39,361 nt of DNA from Cyanobacteriota bacterium. GTDB lineage: Bacteria; Cyanobacteriota; Vampirovibrionia; Gastranaerophilales; UBA9971. The DNA is taken from contig JAKLDH010000011.1 in the NCBI GenBank assembly GCA_022703625.1, forward strand, positions 1-39,361. Reading direction: 5' to 3'. Below the pieces are notes generated by a model. The model was not told where the DNA came from and searched no databases. It saw only the letters and a program-made list of their open reading frames with translations. Below are positions 35,755 to 39,361 of this stretch, in pieces (position 1 is the first letter of the stretch; every line of letters begins with the position of its first letter). The position numbers and the translations under genes are program-made.

Positions 35755-36219
35755 ATGAGTAATTTTTTATCACTTAGCGCAAGAAGTAATGGTTTTGGAC
35801 AATATTCAGCGTCTAGAATAGGGTATAATTCAGAAACAGGACAATTTAGAGCAGCATTTAGGTCTGGATCAACTCCTTTTGGTCAGTTAAGCTCATCTAA
35901 TCCATATCAAAACAATCTTTTCGCAGGGAATTATAACGGAACGAACTTATTTAACGCGCAAATGCAAAATCCTTTTATGAATGCCCAGTTTACAGGAATT
36001 AATAATCATTCTACCGGCACAAGAATAGGCGCATATTCAGGACAGAATCCGTTTGGAAATTTCAACGGCATAATGGCTTCCGGCGATGATTTGAATTTCA
36101 TGGGACAAAGAAATGTAAGTGTAGATACACCAAATTTCCACGGAAATCGTTCAACCACCTGGCTTGAAGATGATGATAATTATTACAGAATTAGACAGAC
36201 ACAAGGTGTATGGGCATAA
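35755..36219 (+). CDS. Asn/Gly/Ser/Phe-rich low-complexity protein
   Basis: 154 residues, unrecognised. Composition is dominated by Asn, Gly, Ser and Phe with motifs like GQYSASRIGYNSETGQF, NPFMNAQFTG and QNPFGNFNG. There is no signal peptide, membrane span or Cys. The C-terminal 25 residues (TTWLEDDDNYYRIRQ) are more ordered and acidic-aromatic. It could form a surface or self-assembling structure, but nothing shows this. A strong purine-rich site (GAGGAGAGAGAG) precedes the ATG. A clear terminator follows at 36347, so it is a single-gene transcript. The gene is likely lineage-restricted. Confidence 0.7.
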   Translation: MSNFLSLSARSNGFGQYSASRIGYNSETGQFRAAFRSGSTPFGQLSSSNPYQNNLFAGNYNGTNLFNAQMQNPFMNAQFTGINNHSTGTRIGAYSGQNPFGNFNGIMASGDDLNFMGQRNVSVDTPNFHGNRSTTWLEDDDNYYRIRQTQGVWA

Positions 36220-36346
36220 AGATTTTATATATTAAACAACAAATTATTAATATGATTATTTGCTTAATAACAAGCCAAATAGCTTAAAAGCAGGCATATT
36301 AATGATTGTTTAAAAAGTTCTCCTCAAAGAATATTTCACGCTCTTA

Positions 36347-36378
36347 AGATAAGGGATTTTCCCCTTATCTTTTTTTTT
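36347..36378 (+). terminator. Rho-independent terminator
   Basis: AGATAAGGG (36347-36355), loop ATTTTC, CCCTTATCT (36362-36370), then eight Ts. It closes the transcript of the Asn/Gly-rich gene. Confidence 0.92.
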
Positions 36379-36388
36379 GTCTGTTACT

Positions 36389-36559
36389 TATACCAATCAA
36401 TTTTAAAAACCGTTAAATAAAAAAAGATGGTTTTTGTAAATCCTTAATAGGGCGGGTGTTTTGCCGAAAGCAAAACACCCGCCCTATCCTTACCCAGCCC
36501 GCGTCGCCCGCAGGCATCAGCTTTTTAACAAATTAACGAAAACTTATTTGGATTGGTAT
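36389..36559. repeat. family-1 MITE-like element, copy 8 (one hairpin truncated)
   Basis: From TATACCAATCAATTTT to GGATTGGTAT, 171 bp. The hairpin GGGCGGGTGTTTTGC, loop CGAAA, exact complement is intact. The second hairpin keeps only AGCCCGCGTCGCCCGCAGG, so one arm has been lost. Confidence 0.85.
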
Positions 36560-36613
36560 GATTGTAAATTAATGTAAACAAGTTGTGAGTTTTATATCTT
36601 CAATATAGCAATT

Positions 36614-36642
36614 TTGACATGTAAATATTCTTTATAGATATA
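36614..36642 (+). promoter_or_regulatory. possible promoter of the subtilase gene
   Basis: TTGACA (36614-36619), a 17-bp spacer and GATATA, within an AT-rich stretch; other nearby -10 choices (TATATA) exist. It gives a leader of about 80 nt before the gene with its strong AGGAGG site. Confidence 0.4.
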
Positions 36643-36728
36643 TAAAAAATAACCATAAAAATACATGCGGTATAAAAGTATTTAAAAATAGAACGCTTAG
36701 TAAAAAATTATATTTTAGGAGGAAATTT

Positions 36729-38618
36729 ATGGACATTAGCGGTATTGGATCATTAACAACACAAGATTATTTGAAAGAACAGGAAACTCAAAGCTCTTCA
36801 ATAGTCAATGAAGTGGGACAAGGCAGTATTTTTAATAATACCGCGGTTGATGCTAATGTTAATACTGATACGGATTATACTTCTGTATATTATGAAAAAA
36901 CAGAAGCGGTTAAATCCGACAGTTCTATCGCAACACAGGCAGAAGAAGCGAATCCTTTTGTTACATCTGCAAGCTCGCAGGACATATCAAATACAGCGGA
37001 AACTCAATCAAGCAGCAGTACCCCCGCAGATTACGGGCTTAGCGAAGGCGGCACAGGCGAAGGCGGAAATCATGACGCTTTTGATAATGGCGGAGTTCAT
37101 GTAGTTGATATAGATGATTTTAACGGCGACGGCGATGTTGATACAGATGGCGACGGAAAAGCCGATACCGATCATGGAGATATAACAGCCGAAATAATCG
37201 GGGATCGCTCTGATACAGCAGATATTACAACTGAAAAAATCAATGTGGCCGGTGAAGATGGAAACATAGCCTTTTCAGATTTAAAAGAAGAACTTGAAAA
37301 CGTCGAAGAAAGAGTTGATAACGGTGAAGATATTGATGTTGTAAATTTATCAATAGGCGCGTCAGTTTCTATAGATGACCTTAAAGAATATACAGGACTA
37401 GACGATTTAACCGTAGAAAATATTAACGGCAGAGAAACTGAAATTCAAGATGCGATGAGAGCTAAACTCGAAGATGAAAATCTTAACGTTACCGAAAAAG
37501 AATTTATAGAAGATTATTTAGGCATTATAGATTCTCTTAACCGCCTTGAAGATAAAGGAACAGATGTATACATAGCCGCCGGCAATGCGGGAGCAGATGC
37601 GGTAAACCTTTTAGCGGTCGCTGAAAATGCTGATGTAGTAGCGGCTGTCGATGAAGACGGACAACTGACCGATTATACGCAAGTTGCGGGAGCAGACACA
37701 ATAGGTCAGGGTCATATTGATTTTAAAGCTGATCATGGCGACAATTTAGGCAAAGGAATAGATTTTGATTTTAGCGGCAAAGTTACTGCGCCTCCAGGAC
37801 TGACAGGCTCAGATGGAACTTCATGGGCAGCGCCTGATGCGGCGGCAAGACTTATCTCTGATCAACAAGCTGAAAGAAACACTGTAAGTATTGTTTCAGG
37901 ACAACAAATGGAAAATTCAGAAATTGCCCCTGAACATGCCTGTCTTGGTTCAATAAAAGTCGACGGTGAAGACCGTGATGTATTCTTAAGAGGAAGAGAT
38001 GTTGATGATCCGAATGGTACATGGGGTCAAAATACTGACCCTGAATACTGGGAAGCAGTATATAATATGAGCGAGGAAGAAATCGCTCAAGAACTTAAAA
38101 ACGGTAATTTAAATGTGGTAGTCATCGGCAGAAATCCTGACGGCACTCTTAATAATGATACAAAAGAAACTTTAACTTATGATGAAGCGGTTGAAAGAGG
38201 AATTATAGAACCATTTGCCGTTAATAATTCCACAGAACCCGAAGATATAAAGACAGAGGAAAACACTCAGAGCCCAGTTCCTATAAATAATCGGAATATT
38301 TGGCACAATTATTATTATAACAGAACAGGTAATATTTATCCTTATAATCCCCAAACAGATAGCAGTCAATATCTTTCCGGGCATGCTTTAGGCGGGTTTA
38401 ACCCAATGACGCCAAATGCCGGAGGATTTGGAAGTTTAACTACCGCAAGCAAATCTTCTTCGGATAAAACCGATACTGATCTTATAAAACAAGCCATGTT
38501 CGCCTTGGCTAACGCAGGTTATGTAACGCCAGGAATATATAATGCGCTTGATAAAGATCAAAAAAGCCAGATTGATGATAAAATTGGTCCAATTGACTGG
38601 GCAAGCTGGCATCATTAA
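36729..38618 (+). CDS. subtilisin-family serine protease with Ca-loop-like insertion, no signal peptide
   Basis: 629-residue S8-type protein. The N-terminal 100 residues are Ser/Thr/Asn-rich and disordered. The catalytic triad is plausibly Asp127 (VHVVDID), His149 (DTDHGD) and Ser365 (SDGTSWAAP). Oxyanion Asn286 lies in YIAAGNAGAD, and the substrate strand is NLSIG (206-210). Between Asp127 and His149 runs an Asp/Gly stretch, DFNGDGDVDTDGDGKADTD, which looks like EF-hand or dockerin-type calcium loops and brings the two residues within 22 positions. The last 120 residues are a separate Asn/Tyr/Pro-rich tail. No N-terminal signal or membrane helix is visible, so any export would be non-Sec. 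AGGAGG lies 7 nt before the ATG, and a terminator follows. Activity is unproven. Confidence 0.8.
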   Translation: MDISGIGSLTTQDYLKEQETQSSSIVNEVGQGSIFNNTAVDANVNTDTDYTSVYYEKTEAVKSDSSIATQAEEANPFVTSASSQDISNTAETQSSSSTPADYGLSEGGTGEGGNHDAFDNGGVHVVDIDDFNGDGDVDTDGDGKADTDHGDITAEIIGDRSDTADITTEKINVAGEDGNIAFSDLKEELENVEERVDNGEDIDVVNLSIGASVSIDDLKEYTGLDDLTVENINGRETEIQDAMRAKLEDENLNVTEKEFIEDYLGIIDSLNRLEDKGTDVYIAAGNAGADAVNLLAVAENADVVAAVDEDGQLTDYTQVAGADTIGQGHIDFKADHGDNLGKGIDFDFSGKVTAPPGLTGSDGTSWAAPDAAARLISDQQAERNTVSIVSGQQMENSEIAPEHACLGSIKVDGEDRDVFLRGRDVDDPNGTWGQNTDPEYWEAVYNMSEEEIAQELKNGNLNVVVIGRNPDGTLNNDTKETLTYDEAVERGIIEPFAVNNSTEPEDIKTEENTQSPVPINNRNIWHNYYYNRTGNIYPYNPQTDSSQYLSGHALGGFNPMTPNAGGFGSLTTASKSSSDKTDTDLIKQAMFALANAGYVTPGIYNALDKDQKSQIDDKIGPIDWASWHH

Positions 38619-38643
38619 TAAACTGACAGTTTAAATAATTTTG

Positions 38644-38680
38644 AGAAAGGATGATTAATATTAATTATCCTTTCTTTTTT
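38644..38680 (+). terminator. Rho-independent terminator
   Basis: AGAAAGGAT (38644-38652) pairs with ATCCTTTCT (38667-38675); the loop itself contains an ATTAAT/ATTAAT palindrome. It is followed by TTTTT and lies 26 bp after the subtilase stop. Confidence 0.88.
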
Positions 38681-38699
38681 ATTGTATAACTTGAATTAC

Positions 38700-38886
38700 T
38701 ATACCAATCTCAATAAGTTTTCGTTAATTGGTTAAAAAGCTGATACCTACAGCCCGCGCCGCCCTGCGGGCGGCGCGGGCTGGGTAAGGGTATAGCGGGT
38801 GTTTTGCCTTCGGCAAAACACCCGCTAATTAAGGATTTACAAAAACTATCTTTTTTATTTAACGGTTTTTTAAATTGATTGGTATA
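38700..38886. repeat. family-1 MITE-like element, copy 9 (complete, reversed orientation)
   Basis: From TATACCAATCTCAATAAG to TTGATTGGTATA, 187 bp. AGCCCGCGCCGCC, loop CTGCG, exact complement, and AGCGGGTGTTTTGCC, loop TTC, exact complement. It has the same orientation as copy 1 and the opposite orientation to copies 2, 4, 7 and 8. The ORF on the minus strand here is only repeat sequence. Confidence 0.9.
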
Positions 38887-38926
38887 GCAATTCGATTTAA
38901 TTTCTTTTAAATATCCGTTCAAGCTA

Positions 38927-39361
38927 TTAAGGCTCTTCAGGAGGTATAATCTCGCCGTTTTCGTCTAAGATTTCTTCTTCAGGAGGTATAATCTCGCCGT
39001 TTTCGTCTAAGATTTCTTCATCAGGAGGTATAATTTCGCCGTTTTCGTCTAAGATTTCTTCTTCAGGAGGTATAATCTCGCCGTTTTCGTCTAAGATTTC
39101 TTCATCAGGAGGTATAATCTCGCCGTTTTCGTCCAAGATTTCTTCATCAGGAGGTATAATCTCGCCGTTTTCGTCCAAGATTTCTTCATCAGGAGGTATA
39201 ATCTCGCCGTTTTCGTCTAAGATTTCTTCGTCAGGAGGTATAATCTCGCCGTTTTCGTCCAAGATTTCTTCATCAGGAGGTATAATCTCGCCGTTTTCGT
39301 CCAAGATTTCTTCATCAGGAGGTATAATCTCGCCGTTTTCGTCCAAGATTTCTTCATCAGG
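38927..39361 (-). CDS. acidic 14-residue tandem-repeat protein, C-terminal part
   Basis: The frame is open to the end of the window, so the start lies outside. The visible part consists of about ten copies of a 14-residue unit, DENGEIIPPDEEIL, differing only by Asp/Glu at one position, and it ends EEILDENGEIIPPEEP before the stop. The unit has about six acidic residues and no basic one, giving an extreme negative charge, and its Pro-Pro and Gly suggest an extended rod. Such arrays are typical of surface stalks or spacers, but with the N-terminus unseen neither localisation nor function can be claimed. There is no ATG in the visible part; an internal TTG is part of each repeat, not a start. 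Confidence 0.8.
   Translation of the reverse strand, partial: PDEEILDENGEIIPPDEEILDENGEIIPPDEEILDENGEIIPPDEEILDENGEIIPPDEEILDENGEIIPPDEEILDENGEIIPPDEEILDENGEIIPPEEEILDENGEIIPPDEEILDENGEIIPPEEEILDENGEIIPPEEP
38933..39361. repeat. 42-bp tandem repeat array
   Basis: About ten head-to-tail 42-bp units, continuing past the window end. Units differ at a few positions only: GTCTAA versus GTCCAA (synonymous), CTTCATCAG versus CTTCTTCAG (Asp/Glu) and one ATTTCG. This near-identity suggests recent expansion by slippage or unequal recombination. Confidence 0.92.

Noticed and set aside
32720-36219. Phage or defence island at the right end
   Set aside because: No integrase, capsid, nuclease, methylase or toxin-antitoxin motif is visible; the genes look like lineage-specific structural or membrane proteins.

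Overview
The window is about 39 kb of AT-rich bacterial chromosome, with compact housekeeping genes separated by intergenic gaps full of short palindromic repeats. There is no phage, plasmid, transposase or CRISPR array. The gene mix is Tad pilus genes, a SpoIID-domain protein, a long SRP RNA with an Alu domain, an RqcP-type S4 protein, a YbiT-like ABC-F and several proteins found only in uncultured lineages. With the AT richness, this suggests a non-photosynthetic relative of Cyanobacteria (Vampirovibrionia/Gastranaerophilales-like). That placement is an impression from composition and protein style, not the result of a search.

Layout. Bases 1-1.9 kb hold the end of a Tad pilus operon (tadB partial, tadC). 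From 1.9 to 9.6 kb the minus strand carries pgi, a GAF-GGDEF-degenerate HD-GYP protein, a TPR protein and an ABC-F ATPase. From 9.7 to 14.6 kb it carries a 36-residue Lys-rich gene, uvsE and dnaE. A small Cys-rich protein and guaB follow on the plus strand. Bases 16.7-18.4 kb contain no protein gene: they hold twin perfect hairpins, several MITE-like repeats and the SRP RNA. From 18.4 to 24 kb lie a surface-polysaccharide-type protein, a small hypothetical, an orphan sugar-binding lipoprotein and a YVTN-type beta-propeller. From 24 to 32.3 kb lie bioD-aroB, an exported hypothetical, metF-tsaB, a SpoIID protein and rqcP-eno. The last 7 kb hold tRNA-Thr, two overlapping lineage-specific genes, a cobalamin riboswitch, an Asn/Gly-rich protein, a signal-less subtilase and an acidic tandem-repeat protein that runs off the window.

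Most genes are independent metabolic or information-processing functions: glycolysis (pgi, eno), purines (guaB), biotin (bioD), shikimate (aroB), folate/C1 (metF), t6A modification (tsaB), replication (dnaE), repair (uvsE) and ribosome rescue (rqcP). The most unusual content is (i) a well-formed cobalamin riboswitch whose downstream genes have no visible B12 link, with a possible gene relic between them; (ii) at least four families of small elements with inverted termini, in which hairpin arms change in concert between copies and one hairpin position holds unrelated perfect palindromes; and (iii) a cluster of apparently lineage-restricted proteins at the right end, including a subtilase with a calcium-loop-like insertion between its catalytic Asp and His.
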